Shown here one piece after another: positions 23,873 through 34,950 of a stretch of 64,000 nucleotides of DNA. Source of the stretch: Casuarina equisetifolia (Eukaryota; Streptophyta; Magnoliopsida; Fagales; Casuarinaceae); NCBI GenBank assembly GCA_028551475.1, contig CM052362.1:11159354-11223353 (forward strand), written 5' to 3'. Below the pieces are notes generated by a model. The model was not told the DNA's origin and searched no databases. It worked only from the letters and a program-made list of their open reading frames with translations. Numbering within the stretch: the stretch's first letter is position 1; every line of letters begins with the position of its first letter. A program made the translations under genes and the position numbers.

Positions 23873-23894
23873 TAAAAAAAAAAAAAAAAAAAAA
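23873..23894 (+). repeat. A-homopolymer run
   Basis: About 22 consecutive A bases. It could be the tail of an old retroposed sequence, but no upstream body was recognised. Confidence 0.7.
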
Positions 23895-24179
23895 GCTATC
23901 TCTTGATCAAGCGTGACGCAAGATCTTCTCTTTAAAGTAAGTTAATTGTTTTATCTACACAAGAGACTGACGTTCAACGGTACTCCAACAAAACAAGATC
24001 CTATGAGACAAATACCTAGAATTTAGCATTTTATATTTCGAAATAAAATATGATTATTCACGAAGGTTGAAAAGTGGATATTTAAAATGTAAATATAAAA
24101 TGAAAATGATGCCTCGTGCTGGGTGCTCCCTCGACAAAGCGCATGTAGTGAATAGCAGCTACAGTTACTAGGTACAGCC

Positions 24180-24600
24180 ATCGTTTCTGAAGACAATCCA
24201 GATCGCCTGTCACAGGGAATTATCATCCGTTCTGTGCCTGCCTCTGGTTAATTTCATCGGGATACGCGCCCCATCTGTCTGTGGCCTCACGCGCATTTAT
24301 TATGCGAAACTTTTGTGTTCCACTGTGTGCGGGCACATGCTTTTTATCCCGCCCTCGCCTCGGCAGCGTCCGCCACGCTCCCCCTGGTGGCAGGGACACG
24401 GCTGATCTGATGCTCATCCTCCGTACAGGGCTGCCCATTGGGGTCGGCATATAGACTGTTAGGTCTGGCTTGGCTGGAGTGTCGTACGATCATTGACAAC
24501 ACATGCACTCTGAAAAATGTATGACGCAGTTTCCGTAAAATAACAGCTCCCCTCGTTGCTTGGCCCTCAAAAAGAACAAGGAATAGAATGCCTCGTTGCA
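24180..24600. other. Isolated CpG-rich patch
   Basis: About 400 bp rich in GC and CpG (for example around 24290-24400) inside AT-rich DNA. Minus-strand ORFs of 75 and 85 codons overlap in different frames, and neither resembles a family I know. It could be a decayed transposon end, an unmethylated regulatory region or an unrecognised exon. Confidence 0.4.
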
Positions 24601-26839
24601 TTTTACTTAGCTGTTCATCCCTTCTATTATAATTTCCTATTTTTTACGTGAGAATTTAATTATTTTTTCTTCATTTCGAAAATAATTTTTTTTAAAAAAA
24701 TACACACCCATACACATATCTAAGTATCAAGATTAAGAGATATCATAGAAAATAAAGTTTGGTTTGATGTTTAAAAATCTAATTCCACGCAAGAACTATT
24801 TGAGGAGTTCGCAATTTGTTGAATTTTTCTCAATATTATATTGTAATCTCAAAACTAATGCTATGATTTACTATTTTAAAACTACTATGGAAGGAGTCGT
24901 TCTCGTTGAGAAAATCTTCGGTTAAACCTTTTGGTGAAAGTTGAAAATGCTGGGTAATCGACCATTCTTCACTAGATCATTGATCTAGTACTAACATTGA
25001 AGTGATAGTCATATTTGTGTGTAGTAATAGCACAAAGATCGGTAGTAAGTTCCCGCTAGGGTTTTTTAATAGAAAACCGAAGCTAATTTGTGCTTTTAGG
25101 GTAAGCGATCCTAAATATATTTATGCTGTTTGTCCTTTGTTAAGCACTATTTTTCTCCAGAGTTGAGAAAATTGTATCTTGTATAAGATTGTAATATCTT
25201 GTGTAAATCATGTGTGATTCAAATAGTGAAAAATGAATTTTGTTAGCTGAAATTATTAGAGGATGGACATATGCATAAAGAAAATTGTGAACTTACCACT
25301 TTAAATATTGTTTTCTTATGTGATGTCTTTTCACTTCATTATCACTTGCTATTCAGACTCATTCAGTATTGAATTAACACAATGAACTAGGAAATTAGTC
25401 TAAAATCTAAATAAGTTAAATAAAATAAATTATAATTAATTCAACCTCCTTCTTGGATTGCCTAACAAAGTCAACAAATCCTCCAAAGGAACTCAGTATT
25501 TGTGACAATCTCTTTCACACATATTCTATTGTACGGTTGTCCACCAAGTAATTTTTATTATTAAAACTTAATTCATGAATATACTTTAAGGTCCGTATAG
25601 GATTGGAAAGCCATGTTGAACAAAAATTGAAAAGAATATAGGAACTCTATAATTGAGTCACAAACTTAATTAGATCATATAAGGTGTAAAGAGTAAGAAA
25701 TATACTCTAAATCAACTTAAATTTGAAATCAAACTCCTAACTAGAATACTTGTAGGGATCAGTATCTAATTGAATTTTATTTGTTTATGTGTTTAAGATT
25801 CATTATCTTTCAACTCTTTTTGAAGATTAGGGTAACCTGTATACATAAAAAGTTTTTTTATAAATAAATCATTCCAAAATGGTTATATATTATCCAGCGA
25901 GTTTTGCTTTTTTTCTTTTTTTTTGGTTTTCCATCTCCACATAATCGTTGAAACAGTGATGAAAAGTCAAGATTACTAAAGTTGGGAGAAGAAGATATGC
26001 AAACATCTACTTTGGATTAGTTGAAATTAGTTGAGTGTTGAACTTTGGACGTCTCATGTGACATGAGCTACTAACTAAATCGCATATCAACCATGAACAT
26101 GTACGTTTATTTGACAAGCGCATGATTGTCATGAAATTCAAACTATTTTGATTTATGTTGTAAGAAAAGTTTTAAAATAAAATTTTTGAGTATTGTTTGA
26201 ATTTATTAAATCCTTCCATTACTTTGAACTGCTAATAGATTGTCTTTACTAAGGGTTTCTTTCTATTTTCTTTTTCCCAATGCATCTAAGCCCTGTAAGT
26301 TAACTGACATTGCCCATTGGCATTACATTTGTATATAGAGTGGTTAGGTGTACTATGAACATTCATCGATGCAATGCCTTATTGGTTAGATTTGTATGAT
26401 TCCTTTATGCATATTGCATATTGGCAATGTAGAACTCATCACTAATGATTAGAAAAAGGTTGTACATAAAAATATTTTCTATTAAGTATTTTAGAGCTCG
26501 GAAAACTTATATATACATGAAGCCGTAGGTAGTCCCGCATTCAAAAACATGTAGTGTAAAAAATATGGAATACAAAGTTTTACAAGTGCATTTTGCTAAC
26601 TGTTTATAAATGACTACGATGGCAAGTTAGCATTCAAATAAGTTTATTTTTCAAAGAAAACATCAAACTATAAGGGAAATGAACAAGAAAGAGGAACGTG
26701 GTTTCATTTTTATTTTTATTTTTAAATTTTACACTCTTGAGATGTTGAACTTAAGATTTTTATTTTATTTTAAAACGTGACTACTCATCATTGAATTAAG
26801 CATTTATCAATAGAAAGGTACTTTTATGGCAAGTATATC
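24601..26839. other. AT-rich intergenic sequence
   Basis: No ORF, RNA gene or transposon boundary recognised. Confidence 0.5.
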
Positions 26840-27600
26840 ATGGATGTGGTCTTAAGAAGATGCCTGCTCATTCACAAGCAAAAGAACAAGAAGGGCGTGA
26901 GAGCCAGCTTCGTTTATTTATTCACTTCTTTTTACCTTTATTCTCGTCTTTTGGTGTTCGAACTTTCAGCCAAATTCCACACCGAATCAGAGACATGTAC
27001 AACAACCAGCACTTCGATAGGCATTAGAGTATATTATTGTAGGAAATCCTTGAAGGATCCCAAGTATCCGATGGCACGAAAAGTGATTCAAGGATTGAAT
27101 TGTATGTACGCATTTCATTTCACATTGCTTTATCCTTTTAGGTTAGATAATCTGATGTTGTCTCTCTCTTTTTCCTCCTTTTCATTTTGGGTCTCTCTCT
27201 TTTCTATCTCGTCGATGCTTCCTTCTCTGCTTTTCTTTTCAACCACCCACCCTTGGCTTATCCCTAACTGCTACCACTACAAGGCTGTGCTTCTAGATGT
27301 AAAGTTTCTTGATTACTCTAGCAGTTCGTTACTGGTCTTATTTAAGTGCTAATGATGGGTATTGGGGAAGTAGAGTGCGGTCGTCGATGCGTGGTTTATA
27401 GGTGGTTTTATAAAGGTTCATGTCAGGTAGGTTTTATTTGCGGGGAGAGTTATGGTTGCTTCTGCGATGGGTTAGCTCAAGACCCAATAATTCAGACAGT
27501 TGAAATTGGTGGTTTGAAAATCAAAGTTCCATTTTTAAAAGTTAAACACACGTTTTTCTTCTTTAGTTCTCAAATGCCCAAATCTCAGGGAAAGCGTTGA
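26840..27600 (+). other. Unassigned region with two plus-strand ORFs
   Basis: Open frames at 26840-27352 (170 codons) and 27346-27600 (84 codons) overlap by a few bases. Neither shows a domain I recognise. Part of the first, with ...RVYYCRKSLKDPKYPMARK near 27020-27090, is of ordinary composition and is followed by a possible splice donor (GTATGTACG). The rest is hydrophobic and low in complexity. They may be exons of an unrecognised transcript or chance ORFs. Confidence 0.25.
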
Positions 27601-27623
27601 TCCGTTTGATGGGATGAGGAGGG

Positions 27624-28148
27624 CTATGGGCCTAGCCATGAAAAGTTTATAAGGGCACTCCTCCAAAAGAGACAAGGTTCCCGAGGGAGCCTGAAACTGC
27701 AGAGTTGCATGTAGGGAGGGAGGAACAATACACAATCTATCTGTTTGTGGCAGTGTGTGGCAATGATGAAGCTGCAGAGAATGATGGAAATTCCTGCAGA
27801 AGGAATAATGAATACACAGAAGAGTCCAACGCCATCTGATGAAGCTGGTTGCAGAGCAGTAGGGGAACCAAGGTTAAAAAGGAAAACAACAGTAGAAAAT
27901 ATTAAATACAAGTTAGGCGGCTTCGAGGACGCCGGTATTTTTGCGTGTGCAGGTAATGCACTCTTGTGGATTACTAAATCCTCGAAAAGTGCGAGGCTTT
28001 CACTCTGAAGATCTCTGCATGTGGATCTGAAAAAACAATGGATATATTGAAAGAATGCAAAGCAAGATGGAATTCCAAGGTCCTCTGGATCTGAAAACAT
28101 CAAAAGGGAATGAATGATGTTAAGTGGCCCATCGTTGAACTTTTCCAT
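27624..28148 (-). CDS. Hypothetical 174-residue ORF, function unknown
   Basis: The longest uninterrupted ATG-started frame in the gene-poor middle of the window. The start ATG at 28146-28148 lies just downstream of a CT-rich, TCAGTCAGTCC-containing minus-strand stretch (28150-28215) that looks like a plant leader. The product begins MEKFNDGPLNIIHSLLMF and has several hydrophobic runs, but I recognise no domain. Strong CAG acceptor-like sites occur after polypyrimidine tracts near 28091 and 28029, so the true transcript may be spliced and the frame not translated as drawn. A chance ORF or noncoding transcript is equally possible. Confidence 0.25.
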   Translation of the reverse strand: MEKFNDGPLNIIHSLLMFSDPEDLGIPSCFAFFQYIHCFFRSTCRDLQSESLALFEDLVIHKSALPAHAKIPASSKPPNLYLIFSTVVFLFNLGSPTALQPASSDGVGLFCVFIIPSAGISIILCSFIIATHCHKQIDCVLFLPPYMQLCSFRLPREPCLFWRSALINFSWLGP

Positions 28149-28149
28149 C

Positions 28150-28790
28150 TTCTCACTCTTATTTGACTGACGGACTGACTGACCGATTTAGAGAGAGAGG
28201 GAGAGGACAAGAGAGAGTTGTTGAATAATATGTTTCTTGTTTTACCTTTTGTCATGATAAGTCTCGTCAATCGGCGTGGATGAAGAAAAGATGTGACGTA
28301 GACTACGTATGTACGAGACCTATTTCACTCCTTTGCCTAAAACCGCTTCTATTAATTTCTATTCATTCCGAGGACCACAGAGAATAAAATACAGTACATC
28401 CAGCTTCTCAGCTGCCTCTGTACATCGTTTCCTGTTTTTTTTTTTTTTTTTCAAACTACTACATATTTATTTGGCTGACAACAGTTTGGGTGGTTATTCT
28501 TTAGGTAATCAAACTTTAATATTTACTTAGAATTACTCGATCGTCTCAGAATATTGACTAATCAGAATCAGTTTTCTACCCTTTTTAATAATCAGAATTA
28601 TGAAATAATTACTCACTTCTATTGATTATTTTAAGATAATCTTGCATGGTGGTTCTTAGAAGATTTAAGGATATAATTTAAAATTTAAAGAGATATTTCC
28701 TTTATTTAAATTTTATCATAAGAAATGACACATTTAAGAATTGAAAGAACACTTCTTTCATTTAATTTTTACCATCAAAGATTATATATA
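28150..28790. other. Intergenic sequence with a T-run
   Basis: Contains a T-homopolymer at about 28436-28452 and AT-rich DNA. A weak tandem pattern of about 60 bp with TTTCTTTxATTTAA(A/T)TTTT units lies near 28685-28790. Confidence 0.4.
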
Positions 28791-28794
28791 CAAT

Positions 28795-29105
28795 GAGTAG
28801 ACAAAAGTTCAACATTAAGTATAAAATATTTTATCATGAAACTTAAATGAAGAAAATATTTCCCTAATCTTTAAGCTAACTTTTAGTTTAGGCTTTTAAA
28901 TCTTTTAACTTAGTATCAAAGCATAAGTTGAGTTTGACCCATTATATGCAATCTCAAGTCAAATGGTGCTAAGTGTACAATGGTATGTGTGCAAAATAAA
29001 GATCTCACGTTGAGCATGCAATATTTTGTAACAAAATTTAAATGAAAGAAATATCACTCAAACTCTCAAGTTGACTTTTAGATTAAGCTTTTAGGTGTTT
29101 TATTA
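28795..29105 (+). repeat. Degenerate tandem repeat pair, LTR-like
   Basis: Two units (about 28795-28915 and 28975-29105) share the layout CAAAAGTT/ATCTCACGTTGAG, ATATTTT, TTTAAATGAA(A/G)AAA, then CTxACTTTTAGxTTxxGCTTTTA. Similar units occur at about 34655-34770 and 34845-34950. The pattern resembles short dispersed plant LTR or TRIM-type sequence, which is inference. Confidence 0.5.
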
Positions 29106-32100
29106 CTAGCCAATGATTATACACATCCATTTCGTTATTCATTTCATTCTCTTTGTAATTAAGAAGGAAAAAATTGAGTTATTTTTTTTCTTCTCTAAAA
29201 ATAGTTTGCATTTACATTGGAAGTGAATATGCTTTTCAATAATATTTTTATTTATTTTCTAAACGAAATTACACAAACATAAAATTTTAAAAGAAATTTT
29301 CTTTAAGAAAATAACTGAATTTTCCAATATCTTATGAAGAATATAAATAATTCACAATAGTAGAAAAAACTTCACCATAAAATGAGGAAAAAAAAAGTTC
29401 AAATCCGTCAAAGTTATTTGTATTTCTCTTAATGATTTATATTAATTGCTACAGTATATGATCGTGAAGTTTTTCTAAACTATTTTTTCAATTGAGTTTA
29501 TAATCTTTCTACAAAGATATATATTGTGCTAATTGGAGAAAAACAAACAAGTCAAAACTATATCTCTATATCCACTCCAACATTCATAGATTTTGCTTTA
29601 ATGCGTAGGTGCTACAAACTTTTTTTTTTAGTTTTTATCAATGTTTTCACAAAAATAAAAATCAATGGATTTTTCCTTTTTGTTTTAAAAATTATTAAAA
29701 ATATGATATAATGATGTTTTCCGGAGCATTAATGTTTATCTCTAAAGCAAGTTGAGGTAGGGCATATACTTTTTGTTTTTTGGGTCAAGCCAAGTAGGGG
29801 GAAAGTTGTGTTTGGAACCCTGGTCATTTGGTTTGGGTGTTTGCTACCAACTTAGCTAGTAGGTGATGGACAACATGGAAAGATGTCTTGAAGGCCATCC
29901 AATTTTTTACAATGGGACATGCCTAAGGATATCAACGTTACATATCTAACTTTAATCCTAAACGTTCCTAATTCATTGAAGTACCGTTATAGACCAATCT
30001 CATGTTATTAATGTGTGTGTGTGTGTGACAGAACTTCTACACAACAAGTTAACATCCATCATCTTAAATATTATTCAAAACTTAATCCCTTATAAAAGGA
30101 TGAAGGATAACGTATAATATTCTTTTGGCTTATTAGCTCTTATACAAACACCACAAAGATAAAGATAGTCGTAGGTTTGCACTAAATGTTGATATTATGA
30201 AGACATGATTTTTGTCTTCAAGCAATAATTAAAGTATTCTACTTGATTTTGCCAGAGTGATGACTTGTGTGAAGTGTAAAAGTATTCTAAATCTTTGGCG
30301 TATGTGTAATAGGAAATTCTTAACCTACTTCTTCCCAAGTGGTGGACTTAGATGGCGGAACTACCATCTCCATACCTATCTGTGATTGTTATAGAGACAT
30401 TATTAGTTGCTTGAATGATTCTTCAATTGTTGTAGGACTTGGATATTATAGAGACATATTAGTCGCTTAGGAACATATAACACATTTTATTTTTCTAATG
30501 ACTTGTTGCGTTTCAGCATTGGGGATAAAAGCTCTATCCAGACCCTCATGATAGGCTTCCAACAGTTCTAATTAACGTCTAGTCTCTAACCTACCCGAAT
30601 TTACAGTAACGTAATCATTTTTAATGTGGGCTCAAATTGTGGAACTTTCATCACAGCATCGAGATACTCCAAAAGAGATTGTCGCTAAGTATCTAGTGGT
30701 TCCTTTATCATCTAAAATTGAAGAATCAGTATTGTACATTTCTGGTAGAGAGGATCATTACAAAAATAGAGGGACTATAAGTTTTTTACATCACAGGGGA
30801 AGAGTCTCATTGATAACGACTATCTTATTTTCATGCAAACATATTAGACATTTCTATTTGTTTTAGTAAAACATTGAAGCAAATAAACCAAGTGATAAGA
30901 AGATTCTTATGTCAAGTCTAGTGTTGAAGATGTATGTTGCAAAAGTTTCTTGCAACCAAATTTGTGTTAGCAAAGTTGAAAGAGGACTTGGTATTTAAAG
31001 AGTTAAGCACTACAACAAAATTGCACATAGTAAAGTGTATATGGTTGTGGTGGTTGGACTCATATGTTATCAATTTAGAGTCTTCAAGTGCTGGGGAATG
31101 ACTCTTGGACCTAGAAAAAGATCCTTAAAGTTCGGCCTATGATTGCAAGAAGAATAAAATGGATAACATGAAATGGAAAATCACTCTCTCTAGGATGATT
31201 ATTAGCTACAAAGGACCTATTAGTAGTAGAATTAGAGAATAAACCATCCTTATGAAATTCCAAGAGATGCAAAAGTTTCAATGGTAGTGAGAAATCAAAA
31301 TTGGTACTTGTCTATTAATAGGAGGTGTTGATGACATATGCCCACAAGTAACATCAACTATATGCTAAACCTTAATTATTTGAGAGAAGATAAAATTATT
31401 TGGACGACATCAACATGCAAAAGGTTTTTCATAAACTCTATATGGAAAACAATCAATGATAGTGCGACTAACAATCCAAAATTGATTGGTTGCACTTTTT
31501 TGGAGGCTTTAGATGTAAAATTTACTATTTTATGTGATATCTCTAATGAATCTTGAGACTAACTTTTTTGTGCAAAAGAGAAAAACTTTTAAGTAAGTAT
31601 ATTTAAATCTATACCTCTTTTGTTTATGTTATTTAAAAAAAAAAATAGTAGGATCTTAAGGAATATTATTAACTTTAAATCTATCACTTTTAAAACTATG
31701 AGTGATTTATAAGAGATAGATTTTCTAGTGTAAGAACAATATAGAAAACAATTGAAAACTTATATATTTAATGTATTTGGAAACATTAGGAGACCGTATT
31801 TGATTTAGTATGATGTTATAAATGGTCTTATTATAGGGGTTTGTTGTTAATCTTATCTTCTATTGATAATCATTATATATTTGAATTACTTAGTAAAAAT
31901 ACAAATTTGGACAGTTACATGCATTATTGTCCAATGTCGCCTATCTGTCAATGTTGTCAATGTTTCTTGTCACAACTTGCAAAAATTCACCCTACAAACC
32001 GCATGCAAACGATGCCTTCATAATTTCAAAGCAGTGCAGCAATTTTCAGCAATCGAACTATCACCATTTCATTGAATGGTCAGATAGAAGTTTTCTCCCC

Positions 32101-32602
32101 CGAGATGTTTTCGTTGAGTTGAATATTCCAAACCAACTTGGGTCAATCAATACAAAAGTTTTCATAAATATTCCCAACTGGGTTTTATCAAACGGCACAT
32201 TAGGATTGGAATAGTGTACCTAACATGGTAAGTCATGTTAAACAGCTATTTCCAGGATCACCGATCAAATAATTCTTCCTGGTTACCTTTTCATGTGAGG
32301 AGTCTATTTCTTCGCTGACTTTCTCATTTGTGTAACGTAGCTTTTGGGTATATCTTTTGCCCCGTAGTCATGGGCAATCATCTTTTCTCGGCAAGTAGAC
32401 GGACATCCTACCACGTGACCTTTTCCCATCATAATAGAACCTGCTACCCTAAAGGGGCATCTGTATTTGTAATCATCTTTGACATTCGTTGCCAAAGCCA
32501 TGTTTGTCAAAAAGATGGTCTTGCATGCACGAACGCTGCCCTATTTTTCTATCCTACATTCTCAAGGTCACCTAATACATTTCAATGACAGAAACCTTGA
32601 AA
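29106..32602. other. AT-rich gene-poor interval
   Basis: No recognised gene. Includes a short (TG)n run at about 30013-30027 and small ORFs (30624-30866, 31338-31556) without recognisable domains. May contain decayed transposon sequence. Confidence 0.4.
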
Positions 32603-32790
32603 GAGACACTCCAATCCAGGCAATAATGCACAATTTCACGCCTCTTTTTGTCCATAGCTTTTCATGTTTAGAGATAACCCACGATAAAAAGCAATCCAGC
32701 ATATGCTTTGACGAGACACTTGAATCCAGGCAAAGCACATAATTCCAAGCCACTTTTCGCCCGTTGCTTTCCTAAGCTACTGTTAACCCA
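32603..32790 (+). repeat. Degenerate direct duplication, about 110-bp period
   Basis: Copies at 32603-32681 and 32713-32790 both start GAGACACT, contain AATCCAGGCAA and end (G)(A/T)TAACCCA. Between these blocks they are diverged but alignable. Confidence 0.65.
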
Positions 32791-34654
32791 AAAATCAGGG
32801 TTATCACATATACAACTACAGCTTAATTACCTAGATTTACTCAAACGGGGAAAAGTAAAATAATTCTGACCAGTGCCTTGTCCTCTTGTCCTGCTAATTC
32901 AACTGGTGCACCGTGATTATAGAGCGAGATAAACGAACTTTGAAATACATTTGGAGTTGGTGCTTTGTGCACACTTAACCAAAAAAAGAGAAGTCTCCAA
33001 AGAGTTTTGAATCTCTAACGTTTCCTTGAATTTACTTCTTTCTGTCTACGATCGCCATATGGAACGAGAAGGCAGGTTGGTAAAGAAGTTGTGTTTGAGA
33101 TAGTTTTTTGTTCCCATGAGCCAGGGAATGAGCAATGATTGAAGGATGGTTTCTTCGTCCAGAAAGATACTGTTCCACCATCTTGACTTTTCCTTCTCGA
33201 GGCAATGAATTAGGTAGAAAGCTTGAAAATAATGCGTTGCTTTTTCTCTTATTGGTTGGCCGTTTTTGGCCGCGCAAACTCGGGGAAGCTGTTGAAACTA
33301 GAGACTTCTGTCAAGTTTGACATGGTGTTTGCTGGAGTGAGGTTTCTTTATTTTGGGTGTGGAACTTCAAAACTCAATATGCAATATGCGTTCTTGAATG
33401 TGATTATGATAAAGCTTTCCACTTTTCTGAGCTGTATAAGGTAAGAGCATGGCCTGTCGATAAATCACATCAGACAATGACCTTGTCCGTACAGATTGAT
33501 TTATGGATTTGTTACACATCGTCAAAAATCTAGCATGAAATGACAGATGATTTTTTCTTTTTTTTTTTAGAAAAAAACACCTATATACATATTTGGTGTT
33601 AAGTCTAAAAGCAATTAATTTTAAATAATAATTAGCTTTCAATTGAGCTAAATGCTTCGATAATTGATTAACGACATAGTGGTTTCTTTTATTATATGAT
33701 TGAGAACAATGTTCAAGCATGGATGGGAAATCACTTTTGTGGCTTAAGTCTGAATAATCCATAGAAGTGCTACAACAAAAGTCCACATTCACGAACCCCG
33801 TCAAATTTCGCCATAAGAGCAGAAATGGAAAAGGAAAGGCGGTCTTTTTGAAATTCCTGTGATTCTTGGACTTCCCTTCGGCCTTCTGCTACTCTTCAAT
33901 CTGAAAACAGAATAAATAATGAGGTAGGTACCCACCACCGAGACTTATACAAACATACCCTAATAAACAAAAGTTTACCCACACATGCTTTGAGTCAAGG
34001 ATTAGAAACCTTAAGAATGTATTGCATGACAATCATCAAAGTTACTTTATTTATGTTCTTCCCTCATGACAACAATATATTAATATGTGTATGTATCTTG
34101 AAGGGGATTACATATTTAATTCTTGAGACTTGCCAATTTACCAACCTTGTCCTTAATATAATAAAAAATCTTAAATTTCCATAAATTAAGTTACCTATCT
34201 TTTCGTCGACTGTTTCACAAAAGCTAGTAGATCAGCAAATATATATGTTATACTATCATTAATAGTAAATTGATGGATGACATGACTGATGATTCAATCT
34301 ATTAGATGATAATAACTTTATTCTTGAAATGAAAAAAGAATTGAAATAGAAAGAATATAATGAAGACTCACCAACTTTCAGGAAGTTGGACGACTAGTTT
34401 GTCCAGAGAGTGCTACCATATGACACAGAATTAAATGAGGATTGGTCTCTCTTAAAGTTGGGTAATTGGTTATCTTTGATAATAGAATGTAATCTTTTCA
34501 AGTGGTAAAAGATTATTTTTCATCTTTATTTTTTAGCAATTATCGTGAATTTACAAATGCATTTAAAAATTTCTATAATGGTGGAAACCATTTTACACAA
34601 ATAACTTATTTAAAAAGTTATATAAGGTACTTTTGATATTTACCTAATGATAGA
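32791..34654. other. Intergenic, no recognised gene
   Basis: Several ORFs of 60-145 codons overlap on both strands (for example 33367-33804, minus), but none has a recognisable domain or splice context. Confidence 0.4.
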
Positions 34655-34950
34655 TTTTGTTAGAGACAAAAGTCTTACATAAGAAAGATATGATTTATAT
34701 ATAATGTTTATAAAAAACATTCTTTTAATCTATGAGTTAACTTTTAGACCTATTTTTAATATATATTAGATATACCTTGTGTGTGAATATTCATTCCATT
34801 CCTTTTAACCTTGAAATCAAAGTATATTCAGTATACAACAAAATGATGAAGATAAAAGTTTCACATAGATAAGAGATAATTTTTTAGTAATGTTTAAATG
34901 TAAAAATTATTTTTATAACTTATAAGTTAACTTTTATGATAGAATTTAGT
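34655..34950 (+). repeat. Second degenerate repeat pair, related to 28795-29105
   Basis: Units at about 34655-34770 and 34845-34950 share the order (A)CAAAAGTCTTACAT or AAAAGTTTCACAT, then AATGTTTA, then GAGTTAACTTTTA(G/T) or AAGTTAACTTTTA. This is the same layout as the pair near 29 kb. Confidence 0.45.

Larger units (their letters stand above)
21841..24170. other. Upstream region of the MYB gene
   Basis: No gene recognised. It holds a G-box core inside CCACGTGG at 22230-22237, a moderately GC-rich block at about 22230-22520 whose plus-strand 81-codon ORF has no recognised relatives, and an A-run at 23873-23894. Confidence 0.45.

Noticed and set aside
30013-30027. (TG)n run considered as a regulatory or recombination signal
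   Set aside because: Too short and ordinary to support any function.
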